This document shows positions 52,352-64,000 of a DNA stretch of 64,000 bases, in pieces. The position numbers and the translations under genes were made by a program. The notes under the pieces are model-generated. The model worked only from the letters and a program-made list of their open reading frames with translations. It was not told the DNA's origin and searched no databases. Each line of letters begins with the position of its first letter. Position 1 is the stretch's first letter. The stretch covers positions 1,190,763-1,254,762 of the forward strand of contig JACTVC010000010.1 of NCBI GenBank assembly GCA_018417955.1. Reading direction: 5' to 3'. The DNA is from Laccaria trichodermophora. Taxonomy: Eukaryota; Basidiomycota; Agaricomycetes; Agaricales; Hydnangiaceae.

Positions 52352-52652
52352 TTCCGATGGTTTGAGAGATCGGGGTGCACAGCGTCAAATGGGTTGTTGG
52401 GGCAGAGGGCACTCCGTGCTATGCGGATATAAATATATCGGCGTCAAATTGGGACACTGGGTCATAAACGGACCTGATGAGCACACAACGGCGGCTCCGC
52501 ATCCTACCAGCTCTGGCAGATGACTGGCCTAGTAGAGGGATAGGTGGGGAGGCAATGGCGAACCCACAGAACCTAATTATATATCCAGTCGATCGCGCAC
52601 AGCCTTGCTGCCTCGCCGTGATCGTCATTACATATAGGTTCGTATACCTTGA

Positions 52653-55600
52653 TTACATTTTTCTATTTCTAAGATCCAACTTCAAGTACTCTACCGCAAA
52701 AACAAACTCCTTTGCCCATTCTCTCAGTCCGAACTGATAGATCAAAGTACGCAGAGATTTCATGCCCGTCTCAGTGTCACTTGTCTGGTGCTGTGGCCGA
52801 CCCCAGGCGTCTGGAAGATAGAGCCCGACTTTGTACCCAAGTGTCGTCGATTTCTGAAGGACGGTCCCAGTCATAAAGATGAAGAGCGACATTTTGATAA
52901 GCTTATGCTCAGGGGCTTCGTCGTTGGTCCATTCAGAGACGACTCCATCGCTTTCTTTCGCGAGGGGGGAAATGTGAGCAAATGCTCCAAGCACCCAGGC
53001 GACACACTCAAGCAATGTCTCGAATCCTTCTGAATCCCCTTTGGTCAGGCCTTGCATCTTTTCCGTCATCCAACCTTCGAGGTGCTGGCTAGCAGACATT
53101 ATCGCCTTGCTGAGTTCCATAGCGTCCTCGTCCTTCACTGTCTTAATGGCGACTTGCCTAACCGCCCAAAAGAATAATTCAAAGGCCAGGTTTAGTTTTT
53201 TCGTGGTGTGGTCCAGCATGGGTCTACTTGTGACGAGATGAATGAGTTGTTCGAGCACATTTGAATGAACTAGAAGGAGGTTGTTCAGTATGCAAGTGAG
53301 AGTGAGGGTAAAATGCGCTCACTAAGGTCAAATCTTTCAGTATGTGGTCGAAATGTGTGATCGAAATACGAAAACAGATTGCAGGCCTCGGTATCTGGGT
53401 CATGAACGTCATGAACGTCCCACAACCCAAGAGCCACAGGGGCGTTCAAAATTCGTATGCACAGCTCCAGGAAAGAATTGATGAAAACTTCCTTGGTCTC
53501 GTTGTCTTGTGGAAAGTACATCATACTACATGCCAGAATCATGTCGGACTTGAGTGTAGGAAGGTTGAAGTTGGCTAGAGTAGGATCCGTAAGGTCCACC
53601 TCTCTCGGTAGGTGTTTGAGAAGGCCAATCAAACAAGGTATTATCACCTCCTTCTCCGGTACATGACGGTTCCGCAAGTGTTCAAGAACGGGAATCGCGG
53701 CATCAGGATCTGACAGGGAGGCGGTATACAACGCGAAGATGACGAAGCGAATGTCGTAAGCATGTGGGGATTGCACACTGATGATCCAGTTGAGCGTTTT
53801 CGCCAAGTCACGAAATTCGTTAGCCGAGTTGTGACTATGTCGATACCGACGCCACTGGGTGTCGTACTCGTTCCAGGACTGGATGGTTTGACCTTCTAGG
53901 TGACGTCTGTGCAGATACCTGATGAATACGAGATGCAAAACCCGAATAGGAAAGAAATTTACCGTGGCTTGAGCGTTGAACTCCTGCCCTGCGAGTTGGT
54001 AACATTTTTAGCAGTCAAGGTCGCCGGTGGCTTGTTCTGAGACACTCCCGTTTGAGGTACTTGAACGTTGGTTAGTAGTGAGGCCTCGGCATTGGGCTGA
54101 GAGTTCGTGGGGTCGGCTGAACTAAAGTTATTCCCTTGGGCGTCAACACTTTTGGCTGGAGAGGTTGTTACACCGGCGGTTGTCGAAGGTGAAGTCGGCG
54201 AAGCAGCGTGCAAGGAAAAGTGGGAAAAGTGGAAAGCGCTTGAATCGGACACCTTTCTATCAGGAGTGTCATTCAAGGAGCTGGGATTCGCCGATACCTT
54301 CGATGTGGCCTCCTGGGCCGGGTTGGAGTCTTCCGATAAGCCAGACGGTCTAACTGATACATCTTCAACGGAGCTGGCAGCGGTTGTATATGATGCTGTG
54401 CTTGTACTGCCGGGAGAGGGGGGAAAAACCTTAATACCTGGTGGAGACTGACTCCTGTCGGACTGTTGGTCCACTGTAGCTGCCGGCACGCCAGATGCAG
54501 GCGGCACCGCTGTCGTTGATGTGCCGACCTTCCCCTGGGGGTCCACTGTATGTAATGCTTGTTCTGGATCGACAGGGATTCCAACGCCAAAGCGTTTCTG
54601 TCTCAAGAGGCTAGCACCACGTCTACAAATCCGGACACAAGCAACAACGAATGCAGCAAAGTACACCGTGCATTTCAAGGCCACCCAAGCTTGAGGCGAT
54701 TTGTATGGGCATTGAGGACCCATAAACCATTGCTTGCCGTACCAAAACTGAGCCGCTGGCGCGAATGTACTTGCAAAGTAGAACACGATGACAGGCCCAA
54801 GGACGACGAGGAGGGAGATGGCGAGGCCTACATGGAGATTCCACATGAACTGGAGCAGGCCCGCGAAGAAGAGCAAGAGAGCAAGTTGAAGCATGACAGG
54901 GAGCGCTGTCATAATGGTTGGGACGTGCCAACGTTGCAAGCCATCGTAACGCAACTGGCGCAATGACAGCTTATCTTTAGCAGACAGGTTTGTTTCACGC
55001 CGGAATTCACGAATCCATTGCATGCACAGAATCCCGGCTAGGGCAGCTATGAGGGATAAGGAGACGCTTATAAACCAGACTATGTTCACAATCACAGCCC
55101 AGCGTGGAGGAGAGAATGGTGGGGATATTTGTAGCGGGGTGAGAGCTTGCGCAGAAGGGTTACCGAGTTGGGTCGCTATTTGAGTAAGCACGCGTGCTGA
55201 AACCTCGTTCGGATTCTCCTGAAGAATTTGATAGGATTGGATCACAAATGCAGTGACGACGCCAGAAAACAGACCGGCCTTATCGAGAAAATCTTTAAGA
55301 GTGGTTGGGTCAAGAAGAAAAGTAAAAACTCACGAAAATCAGCAGTTTCTCGAGTTCGTCGATCCACGCTGCACAGAGGTTTGTATCTTCCCATGCCGTT
55401 ATTCGATGCGCCCCATCATATGGCCTTCCCCCCATTGAAACCGGGTTGTAATGCCCCACCAAGTTGGAGTTCCATGCGAAAGACCATTGCTTCTAGATGA
55501 TAGATGTTTTCAATACAGGTAGATTCGGCGATAAGATCTGGCAAAGCAAACCTCATGAGAGGAATCGGGAGGGTCTAATTTGCACTCTCGTATATAAGTG

Positions 55601-55812
55601 AGGCAAGCCTCAAAGTCATCGAATACTGGAGGTATGGCTGAGATCGGCTTTTGTGGTTCTTGGATTGGCTGGTTGGCTGGGTTTTCTGCTGCTGGCGAGG
55701 GTCGAGAGGCAGTCGTGGAAGGTGGCCTACGTGTGTGTAGGGATTGGCGCGATGTGCGTTCTGGAGTACTCTGACCACCAGATTTAAAAAGGCCTGAAAG
55801 TAATGAGGCCAT
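52653..55812 (-). CDS. DUF6535 multi-pass membrane protein, copy 2
   Basis: Five exons, roughly 980 residues. Start MASLLSGLFKSGGQSTPERT at 55812; second exon KQWSFAWNSNLVGHYNPVSM ... AAWIDELEKLLIF, reached through the acceptor before position ~55497; third begins AGLFSGVVTAFVIQSYQ and has the DUF6535 core (WFISVSLSLIAALAGILCMQ, LPVMLQLALLLFFAGLLQFM, LAISLLVVLGPVIVFYF, CPYKSPQAW). This copy has a ~230-residue Ser/Thr/Pro-rich disordered insert after the membrane part, absent from copy 1, followed by the helical C-terminal half shared with it. Function unknown. Confidence 0.85.
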
Positions 55813-56287
55813 GAAGTTGAGAGGCAGTGAAGCAGCATGGTTGCATAAGAAGACATCCAGCAGATCCCGGTAGTCACTTGTGGGTCCACAAATACAAGGT
55901 GGCCTGGCATCGGAAAGGCGACTTAAATGCCGTCACAAGGGTTGCGTATGATGCGGAACAATAACGGAACAACGCACCTTGGGAACGTTGGGAACTGTCA
56001 TCCCACTGACATCGGTTGAGATTGCTTAAATAGTCAGTTGTTCAGCCTCGCCGTGGGATAGAAAAGCGAGGCTTTTAACTAGCTTTTGTTCATGGTTGCC
56101 GGTTGGTTCGTGGTAATTTTTCGTCGACATTGACATTGCGTTTGAAGTGACAGCAGAGGCACGTGATCCGCTCAATTCTATAAATAACTATGAATCCCGT
56201 GAAGTCTCACTCGGGGAGTGGTTGACCTAGGGATAGACGTGAAACATCATATTATCCTTCAAATTTCGATAAGGAAACAAGAAATCA
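55813..56287. other. Intergenic between DUF6535 copy 2 and the small unknown gene
   Basis: 475 bases between divergent genes, hence probably promoter for both. No recognised motif. Confidence 0.5.
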
Positions 56288-56781
56288 ATGTCGCATCAAG
56301 CTAATGACCATGACACTAGGGGAAGGAATTTGAATGCAGGAGCAGTGAGTTGCAGTGCTCACTCAACCGACGTAAAGATCAACGAGGTTGCAAAAAAAAG
56401 GGAACCAGCAACAGACTTCATGCATCTATCGTTCAGGTCCCAGACGTCCTATGTTATGGAAAGGAAGGCAACGGGTATGAGGCAGATTCGACACGAACTT
56501 CGGGGAATATCGTTCGTATAGCGTGGACTTCTTGATTAAGTATTGGCTGACATTGTCCACAGGAAAGCAAAGAGTCAGCATCATACGAATCTGTAAAAGA
56601 AACATCAAGCGCCAGTAATCAAAAAGTTGAGAGCAAACTACACCCCTCCGCTACACGGCCCAGAAGTAAATCTGTCAAAGAGCATATCTCTACTTGGAAA
56701 CCAGAGACGAGGTTCCAGGTCCATAGGGGAGAAGCAGTAGGGCGAGTGAGCAATCCAGACGTAGGGACAACTTTTGAATGA
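56288..56781 (+). CDS. Small hydrophilic protein of unknown function
   Basis: Two exons (56288..56515 and 56563..56781) joined by a 47-base GT-AG intron give 148 residues. Start MSHQANDHDTRGRNLNAGA; the second exon continues in phase and has no ATG of its own: SKESASYESVKETSSASN ... STWKPETRFQVHRGEAVG, ending DVGTTFE. The composition is Ser/Lys/Glu-rich with no hydrophobic segment, so a soluble, probably disordered protein. I recognise no family. The in-phase second exon is the main support; a chance frame is not excluded. Confidence 0.5.
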
Positions 56782-57404
56782 ACGACGCGTTCAATCGTTC
56801 AAACATCCCAGGTAAAGGTCATATCGGATTTGGTGGTATCTCGGCTTAGTGGCAACCCTCACGCGCTCTTTGTGTTGACGGGGAGATAACGAACTTGAAA
56901 TGAGCAGATGGAGTCCATATGTCAACCTCATGCATATTGTTGCCTCATACTCTTGAAGTACCGAGGAGGGCAGACACGAAACTGGAGAACATCTGTGCGA
57001 TCCAATGGTGCGATCGGATACCAGCGTTCCGTCCGCGGTCAAGCTACGAAAGCCAACTTGAAGAGTGTTTGCCCTGTAATGTATACAACTTATTGAGTCG
57101 ACACGACTCGACAACTTGAAGGATGGCTGTGATCAAATACTACGTGCCCTACTACCCACCTTGAATTCCAAGTCATCGATGAAGCCTACAAATTGAAGTC
57201 GGTGGGTGATCTGGTTCGGTCCTATCAACCTAAATAATAGGCGTTGATTCTGCATGATGGGCCGAAGTGAGCTTTGAGAGGGCTTTGAAAGGTCTTGCGA
57301 CTTGCGAGTCTGGTGCAGAGTCATGTGAGCTTTGCTTTAAGTTTAAAAGGCCTTGCGACAACACGTTTGGGTACTAATCAGCCGTAGGTAAAGTATATTT
57401 CATC
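56782..57404. other. Intergenic between the small gene and tRNA-Thr
   Basis: 623 bases, nothing supported. A near-palindromic GAGTCGACACGACTC (57094..57108) is the only notable site. Confidence 0.6.
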
Positions 57405-57475
57405 GCCCGCTTAGCTCAGTCGTAGAGCGCGCCACTCGTAATGGTGAGGTCGGTTGTTCAATCCAGCCAGTGGGC
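57405..57475 (+). tRNA. tRNA-Thr (anticodon CGT), second copy
   Basis: Same 71-nt sequence as 43226..43296 except one C-to-T change in the 3' acceptor strand (AGTGGGC), which turns one G-C pair into G-T. All other stems and the CGT anticodon are intact. The CACTA element begins 68 bases downstream. Confidence 0.93.
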
Positions 57476-57543
57476 ATTTCATATTTGGAGAATTGTATCT
57501 CCCTTCCACACTCGGTTTCTAACTTTTTTCTCATGACTCAAAT

Positions 57544-57574
57544 CACTGTGCACCCCAGGTCGGGTTATTTTCCC
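57544..57574 (+). repeat. CACTA left terminal inverted repeat
   Basis: 31 bases, exactly the reverse complement of 62593..62623. Followed by subterminal ATAACT/C-GG-like repeats to about 57780. Confidence 0.95.
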
Positions 57575-57912
57575 TGGGTGTACAACTGGGTATACAGCTC
57601 AGAATAACTAGTTTCTCGGACTACAATTCCTGGGTTGTCAATAGACAAACTTGGTTAACAGGTTGTTGATAACTGGTTAGAATAACTTGTTTTATGTCGG
57701 AAATAACCCGTTCCAAGATCTTGTTGTATCAGTTATTATAACCTGTTAGGCATGTTTTATTGTAGAGGCAAAATAACTGGGAGAATGGATTTTTTCACTC
57801 CTCGTCAAACAGATAAAAATCATTACATTGAATTTGGATTGAACCAGTGTAAAAAACTTGGATAATAGGTGAAATTAAGGCTATAACCAAGTGGCTATAT
57901 ACGACGTTCTCT

Positions 57913-58896
57913 CTACGCCCTATCACTTACCTTACGACGCTTGGACGAACGCGCCGTTGCTTCGTCATCCGAGCCCGAATCTTCATTACCGGACTGAGCC
58001 CCCTGATCCTCGAAATCGTCTTCGTCATCATTATCCTCGTCCCCATCCCCACCATGTGCCCGCTGGGTTTTCCCCTTTCCCCTCTTCTTTGTTTCCTTTC
58101 GCTGATTTGCAAGGTACTGCTTGACGATCTCTGCGATCGCCCAATCTGCAGGGAAGTGCTTTCGTGTGAGATACGGTATCTTCGAGCGGGTCTGGCACAT
58201 TGAACTCTATTAGTAGGTCGGTTAAACTGGGGGAGTAAAGCGCTTACCAAACGGAAGATATTAGCCAGTTTATCGGCATCTTGTTGGCGGTAGAGAGCGT
58301 CCAGGTCGAGGTTGACACGAGTAATATTTTTGCGAGTAAGGCGCTAGCAACGATCTCAAGACTCAGGCATGTGACATGAACGGGGGAAATTCCCACTGAC
58401 CAAGATTTGATTGTATAGGGCTTCGTTCTCCTCTCCCTTGTTCAATCTCATCGCCTCTTTCAAAACGAAGCCATTCTTCCTGTTTCCGGCTTCGCCCTTG
58501 GGGCGAGGGATTCGTTCGATATGCTCTTCTTCTTCAGCAGGGGTGGTGGCCTGCACTGGAGCCTTCTGGGCAGCGGTCAGTTGAGCTCTAAGTAGTCAAT
58601 TAGATCTCTCGTCTTTGTATCATGCTGATAGCGCCCCTCTTACCTGTTAGCCATGCAATCTGCCCCTTCAAGACTTGGGGGTCATCGCTATGTGCGCCGT
58701 CAGCACCCTGAGTTCCAGCTGGGGTTGGCTCAGTAGCCACAACTGGGCTGTCATTTTCTTTGTTCTTCCGAGGACGACCGCCACCGCGCTTTTTTTCGGA
58801 GCTGGTGTTGGGAGAAGTGGATGGTGTATTTGCAGGTTTCAAGGGGGTGGTAGGAGCTTTGGCCGAAGTCTTGGTGGTATTGCCAGTCCGTGCCAT
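57913..58896 (-). CDS. CACTA accessory protein (TnpA-like)
   Basis: Start MARTGNTTKTSAKAPTTPLK at 58896, followed by AT-hook-like GGGRPRKNK, then exon blocks AQLTAAQKAPVQAT, GNRKNGFVLKEAMRLNKGEE, RLTRKNITRVNLDLDALY, FPADWAIAEIVKQYLANQ and a Lys/Arg and Asp/Glu-rich tail ending SSKRRKVSDRA. Introns are placed by phase; the last two joins are approximate. Size and layout, with a basic DNA-binding-like start and no DDE motif, fit the accessory protein that binds subterminal repeats in CACTA elements; assignment rests on position within the element rather than on a recognised domain. Confidence 0.6.
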
Positions 58897-59083
58897 GATG
58901 GACGATGTCAAGAGTTCAGCCGTTGGATGGGGGAGGAAGAAAGAGGTAGTTCAATGCTGTCTTTATGTTTGTTAAATATTAGGTGATTGCGCCGTACGCT
59001 CCACAGTGACATCAAGGCTCCCAAAACCAATCGCTCGTGTCTAACCAAGCTGGGTTGTGTGATCTAACATACTGTTTGGTGCC

Positions 59084-62000
59084 ATGGTCAAGGAACCCCC
59101 CCGTCTATGCTCATGCTGTAACAAGGTTATCAGTGCTAATGCTGAGCGGCGCCATCAAGCTGGCCAAGGACCTCCTCGAGTCCGCGCAATGGCTGCTGAG
59201 GCTGCCGGCAAAGTGGCGAAAAAGGCAATCCGCGTAGCCAAGACATCGGTGAAGAAAGGAGCAAAGAAAATCAAGAAGCTGCTGTCAGCGAGGGAGACTG
59301 CTTCGCCTATGGTTCGAGTTGGCGGCACATGGATGGAGGATGTTGCAACGTTTGGAGATGCTGTTCAAATGGAAGGTGATCAGCTGGAGGATGTTGAGAT
59401 GTTGGTGGATACCGTTCAGATGGAAGGCGGTGTGGAAGTGGAGGACTCAGAGGTGGTCATTGATGAGGTGCAACATGTTGCGTGGTCTGGCCGTGACCAC
59501 AACCGATACCGCGTTACCGTGGAAGAAGTTGACGATGACGACGACGACAATTTTGACAACCACGATGTCGATTCAGACTCGGAATATGATGAGGAGAGTG
59601 TTGGATTTGAGGATACTGGTGAGGATGAGCAGGGTATGCATCTTGAAGATTTAATAGAGGAAGATCTGGAAAGGGAACTTGCTCATTGTGGTGCGTTGGA
59701 TTCAAGGCTGAACAGATATGGTTAACTAACTGCTGTGGGTAGTGGAAGACTTTACCGATGATGACATTGACCTCCTGCGTGCCTTTACGCTGAAGACGGA
59801 GGACCACCTCACGGACCAGACATTTGAGCGGTTCCGCTCTGCATTCCCAAAGTCAAACATCAGCTCGTTCAAGGCAACGAAAGCACGCATTGAATTTCTT
59901 GCTGCCTTCAAGCCAGTTCAATATGATTGCTGTATCAATTCTTGCTGTTGCTTCGTTGGACCACACGAGAAGGAGGAAGTCTGTCCTTACTGTAAGGAAG
60001 CCCGGTACAAAGATGGATTCCCTCGACGACACTTCACCTACCTACCATTAATTCCTCGTCTTGTTGCATTCTTCAAAAATCAGAAGATGGTGGAGGCTAT
60101 GTCCTATCGCGATACCTACAAAGCCGAAGACGACAAAATAAAAGATGTATTTGATGGTGATAACTACCTCAAGCTCAAGCGCACCCACGTCACGGTCGGC
60201 GGGAAGCGTTTAAATTTCAAGTTTTTCTCGGGATGCCGGGATGTTGCCCTCGGATTTTCAAGTGACGGTTTCGCACCTTTTAAGAAACGGAAACACACGT
60301 GCTGGCCGATCATCGTGTTTAACTATAATCTTCCACCCGAAATACGATTTCTCATCCACAATATCCTCTGTGTTGGGGTTGTTCCAGGCCCGAACAAACC
60401 AAAGGATTTTGATTCTTTCCTGTGGCCATTGGTTGAAGAAGCACTCAAGCTCATTCTTGGGATTGTCGCCTTCGATGTTACGCGTGAAGAGCTATTCAAG
60501 CTCCATGCTTATTTCATTTTAGGCTTTGGGGATATGCCTGCCATTGCCATGATTATGCGCATGAAAGGCCATAACGGACTTTTTCCGTGTCGAATGTGCA
60601 ACATCAAAGGTATTCGGATTCCAGGTGCATCAGGACCTACGCTCTATGTTCCACTTGATAGATCTCGTCATCCATCTTGCCAGGCAGCTGAAGAACTCAA
60701 GAAATATGACCCGACAAACCTCCCACTGCGAACACACACTGAATTTCTTGAGAAGGCTAAGCAAGTTCAATTTGCATGTAACACGGCTGAGGAAGAGCGA
60801 TTGGCAAAGGCTTGCGGCATCAAGGGCATTCCACTCCTTTCCCATTTGTCATCGCTATTCTTCCCTTTGTCATTCCCACTTGACTTCATGCACCTAATCT
60901 TCGAGAACCTCATCAAGAACCTTGTACTCCTTTGGACTGGTAAATTCAAGGATCTCGACGAAGGTTCGGGTTCATACGAGCTGGCCCCCAGTGTTTGGGA
61001 TGCCATTGGGGAAGCAACCGCTGCATCCGGATCCACTATTCCATCCGCATATGGTGCACGCCCCCAGAATATTGCTCAAGACAAATCAGCCTGCACAGCC
61101 GACTCGTGGTCCTTTTGGGCATTGTATCTCGGACCTGTCCTCTTACAGAACCGGTTTCGAAGCGGTGTTTACTATGACCATTTTGTGAAACTAGTTAAGC
61201 TCATCAATCTTTGCCTCCAGTTCGAGATCACGAAGAAGGATATCACAACAATTCGAGAAGGTTTCAATGAATGGGTTTTAACCTATGAAAAGTATGTTTA
61301 AAATTTGTATTCTTTGATAGATGGCTTCATCATCTGCATAGACTTTACTATCAATACTTGCCTGATCGCCTAGCAGCATGTCCAGTCACTATCCATGCAT
61401 TGCTCCACATTGCTGATGGCATTGAAGCGGCAGGGCCTGTCTGGACCTACTGGGCATTCCCAATGGAGCGCTTTTGTGGTCTTCTTTTGCCCTGTATCAA
61501 AAGCCGCCGTTTCCCATACGCCAATATCGATTCACACGTCATTGCCACTGCCCAAATTTCGCAGATAAAGAACCGCTATGGCCTACAAAAGGAGCTGTCT
61601 TTGAAGCCCCCCCGCAATGAATTTCGTCGAGGTGCTCTTGCCGTCCCTGCATGTCAGCTCACTCTTCCATCAACCGCCCTTTTGTGCCAGCACTGATGTG
61701 ATAGTCCCAGATCCAACCTGTATTCTCCTTCCCCCACGTGTCTCTAGCCCTGAAATTTCAGCAGGCCTCGCAACCAAAATTATCGTGTGCCTGTCAACCC
61801 GTTACGAAAAATCTGTTGCCGTCATCCGTCGAAATGTCAATTTGGATAACATTGAATCATGGGGGAAGGTACAACGTCTTGATGGCGGAGATACCATGAA
61901 TGCATCGACACTTGTGAAATCCCAAGAAGATCGACGTGATGCTTCATATGTTCGAGTACGTGGAGATCATATCATCATTTTATTGATCTGACATACATTC

Positions 62001-62354
62001 CAGTACGAGCTTCTAGTTGACGCTAATGCCAGGCGTCAGAACATGCGGCCACGATTTGTACCAACTGCATTCTACGGCCAGCTCCAACAGATTTTTGTTG
62101 TTCAAGTCCCTGCATCTGAAGAAATCGGGACTACGGCACCCGAAACTCTTATTCTAGGTGCCATCCTGACTTGCAAAATTACAGAATCAAACGACCTCGA
62201 CATGCACTTTTTTGACACTCACGGGTGTACTGAGGTCGTTGATATTTCCACGATCCAGTCCTTGGTCGGGCGCTTTGAAGACCGAAAGCGATGGGTTATC
62301 ATTGATAGAAGTGGGAATCTTGCACGCGCCGCCTTCAATATTGACCAAGCTTGA
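59084..62354 (+). CDS. Tnp2-family (Transposase_21) transposase of the CACTA element
   Basis: Five exons (59084..59690, 59743..61291, 61321..61631, 61711..61955, 62004..62354) join to 1020 residues with no stop. Seen: a start MVKEPPRLCSCCNKVISANA with a zinc-binding-like CSCC, a Lys-rich stretch, a long acidic region, then the catalytic region with GFSSDGFAPFKK (first Asp), PKDFDSFLWPLVEEAL, MKGHNGLFPCRMCNIKG (zinc knuckle), LDFMHLIFENL (probable acidic catalytic residue) and the WTYWAFPMERF / LCLQFEITKK segments. An apparent frame break near 61,630 disappears with a 79-base intron 61632..61710. The C-terminus ends at TGA 62352..62354. Encodes the enzyme that cuts at the 31-base ends. High confidence for family. 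Confidence 0.9.
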
Positions 62355-62592
62355 GTTTACAAAGATGTATCTTCACCCCGGTAGTATTTATCTGGTTTAC
62401 AGGTAATGGAAATCACTTGTTAAACAGGTTAGACTTAACTTGGTATCTACTGGTTTCGGGGACAAAGTAATAATTACTAGGTTTCCGGGTGATTTGGATA
62501 ACCTGATAATATATGGGTATAATAACTGGGTTCGGAATAACCAGGTAGGTACCTGGTCTTCCGGTGAAAGGTTGAAAGCATCGAGTGATCGG

Positions 62593-62623
62593 GGGAAAAT
62601 AACCCGACCTGGGGTGCACAGTG
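62593..62623 (-). repeat. CACTA right terminal inverted repeat
   Basis: Perfect mirror of 57544..57574; flanked outside by AAT, the target-site duplication. Subterminal repeats extend inward to about 62400. Confidence 0.95.
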
Positions 62624-63279
62624 AATCCAACCACTATTCTAGGCTCGTTACCAGCCGCTATTGGAGGTAAAAAAGGAGAAAAGAAGAAATGCGTATAGAA
62701 TTACCTTTCCACATTTTCTTCTTTCCCCGTTTTTTCGTCTCTAGCACCCTAAGGAGACTGGTTTCGAGTCTACCACTATTCGCAACTCACGCCATTCCTT
62801 CGCTCGATCATTACGCAACGTGGTTCCGAGACAATGCTAGTATGCTCTACCTGCTTATGTGGGCCGATTTAAGGGGATTCCCCGGATTCAGCCCAAATGG
62901 GGAAGCTCAGGGTCCAATCACGTGCTGTAAGTGCGCGCTTCCTGCAGCGCTCCCCCTTCTCCTCCCCTCTCGTATTCAACGCCGCGAAGCGAAGTTCGAC
63001 ACGTTTTCCCCGTCAGGTCTCTTAGTTCACAATAAACGGCTTCGAAACCTTTTGTTTATGTACAATACAAGGTAGTGATTGGTGAAATATTGTATGTAGC
63101 TCATAGTAACGTATGTACTTGTTCAAGTTCTTGTACGACGTGAAACAAAGACTAGTGAGATTTATGAGACAAAATACCTACGAGGTTTAGACATTAAAAA
63201 GATGTTAGTATACCCCCTCCTTTCCTTAGCCAAACCCAAGTTCTCCAATTACAGGAGATCTTCAATCTATGACCATTTT
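62624..63279. other. Intergenic right of the CACTA element
   Basis: 656 bases. A plus-strand frame (62689..63075) contains hydrophobic and Arg/Leu-rich stretches but no known motif and is probably not a gene; AT-rich sequence follows. Confidence 0.5.
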
Positions 63280-64000
63280 TTAGGTGTCGGCAGTCTCAGA
63301 ACTTGCGCGGGACTTGGATTTGCGCTCGCCTGCTGTGCCGTACTTGCTGGAGCGTGTTGTGCCATTATTCCATCTGATTGCTTCCAAGAGCTTCGAGAGG
63401 CTCTTATTAGCATCGGGGTACTTGCTAATAAATCGGTTCTCATCGCGGCCCAAACTGATCAAAGAAACCGAATCTGTCAGTGACCCTTAATTAAGATTTG
63501 GAGCGACGTACCGAACGTACTCCTCGAAGATCGTCTTTCTCTGATTCCGCTTGCTTGCTGTGGGACTGTTGCCCTCATACCATTCCTTTGGCCAGTCTCT
63601 CAGCGCATAGTTTGTGATGGGATCAACCTCCTCCCATTGTTTGACGGCTCGTCGCCATGCGCCGGGAGCTCTTCCTAAATCAGGAATCGCAAAGTTGTAA
63701 CGTCGAAATCTTGGCGATATAACCGTGCCAGGTTCTGACGATGCTCCTCTCTCGGAAGGGGAGGTTTCACGGCTGGACTCGGTTTCCCTGGGCAAAGTGT
63801 AGGGCGCTGAAACCGCCCTTGATGCTCGCAATTGGGTATGCGGCACACGTTCAGGTCCAGTGAACGAAATCGACGGATCTGGAATGTTTGGTGCTGGCTG
63901 GGCATGGGAGCTGAGAGTGGTGGTGATCGTTTTCATGATCTCATCCAGCTTGCGGTCGACACGCTCACTGATCTGTTGCACCTGCTCGCCTGATGCAGGT
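63280..64000 (-). CDS. C-terminal part of a putative DNA-binding protein, cut by window
   Basis: Two exons are visible: 63512..64000 (continuing beyond the window) and 63454..63280. Seen: a helical start ISERVDRKLDEIMKTI, a disordered Ser/Pro middle, then IPDLGRAPGAWRRAVKQWEE, NYALRDWPKEWYEG, RKTIFEEYVRLGRDENRF and SLSKLLEAIRWNNG. This Trp-rich tail recalls domains found at the end of multicopy fungal proteins with Ndc10/Crypton- or GCR1_C-like parts; I am recalling the pattern and cannot verify it. Function unproven. Confidence 0.5.

Larger units (their letters stand above)
57544..62623 (+). mobile_element. Complete CACTA (En/Spm, Tnp2-type) DNA transposon
   Basis: 5080 bases bounded by perfect 31-base inverted repeats beginning CACTGTGCACCCCAGGTC (57544..57574 and 62593..62623) and a 3-base target duplication AAT on both sides (57541..57543 and 62624..62626). 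CACTA elements use CACTA/G-type ends and 3-base duplications. Inside are a minus-strand accessory gene (57913..58896) and a plus-strand transposase (59084..62354). Between ends and genes lie many short AATAACTGG/AATAACCTG-like repeats in both orientations, as expected for transposase-binding subterminal repeats. The ends are identical and both genes open, so it may be recently active. Confidence 0.95.

Noticed and set aside
61600..61710. Frameshift in the CACTA transposase
   Set aside because: A 79-base GT-AG intron (61632..61710) restores the frame and leads straight into DPTCILLPPR, so no lesion is needed.
62689..63075. 128-codon plus-strand gene right of the transposon
   Set aside because: Hydrophobic start and low-complexity content without a known motif or in-phase neighbours.

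Overview
This window looks like a mushroom-forming basidiomycete (Agaricomycetes, most likely Agaricales). Nearly every gene is split by many short GT-AG introns of about 45-80 bases. It holds a fused five-domain AROM enzyme and several families that are typical of, or expanded in, agaric genomes: DUF6535 membrane proteins, fungal 7TM-like proteins, a PriA-like cysteine-rich secreted protein, CipC-like stress proteins, HNH proteins and a Tnp2-type CACTA transposon. The species cannot be fixed from sequence alone.

Layout. 0-10 kb: tail of a Crinkler/RHS-type NTPase-nuclease; ribose-5-phosphate isomerase facing the tiny TFIIH subunit TFB5; an APH-like protein; two adjacent mitochondrial-type HMG-box genes. 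10-18.6 kb: a ~4 kb direct segmental duplication carrying two cytochrome P450 copies, both broken but at different places. 18.8-23.3 kb: four tandem CipC-like genes. 24.9-37.3 kb: housekeeping block with MED8, a large secreted PriA-like protein, AROM, a RAX1-like RGS protein and the complex I subunit NDUFA2. 37.7-42 kb: two 7TM-like paralogs. 43-46 kb: an intact and a truncated tRNA-Thr, a 94-bp minisatellite and an HNH protein gene. 46.9-55.8 kb: two calmodulins with matching micro-exon structure alternating with two DUF6535 genes, plus an intron-containing tRNA-Gly. 56-64 kb: a small unknown gene, a second tRNA-Thr, a structurally complete 5.08 kb CACTA transposon and the tail of a putative DNA-binding protein.

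How the genes fit together. AROM, RKI1, TFB5, MED8, calmodulin and NDUFA2 are unrelated housekeeping functions; gene pairs share divergent promoters (RKI1/TFB5, RAX1/NDUFA2). The variable part is built by local duplication (P450, CipC, HMG exons, 7TM-like, calmodulin, DUF6535) and by transposition. I see no secondary-metabolite cluster, CRISPR array or viral genome. Exon joins given are my own reading of splice sites and reading frame, without transcript support.
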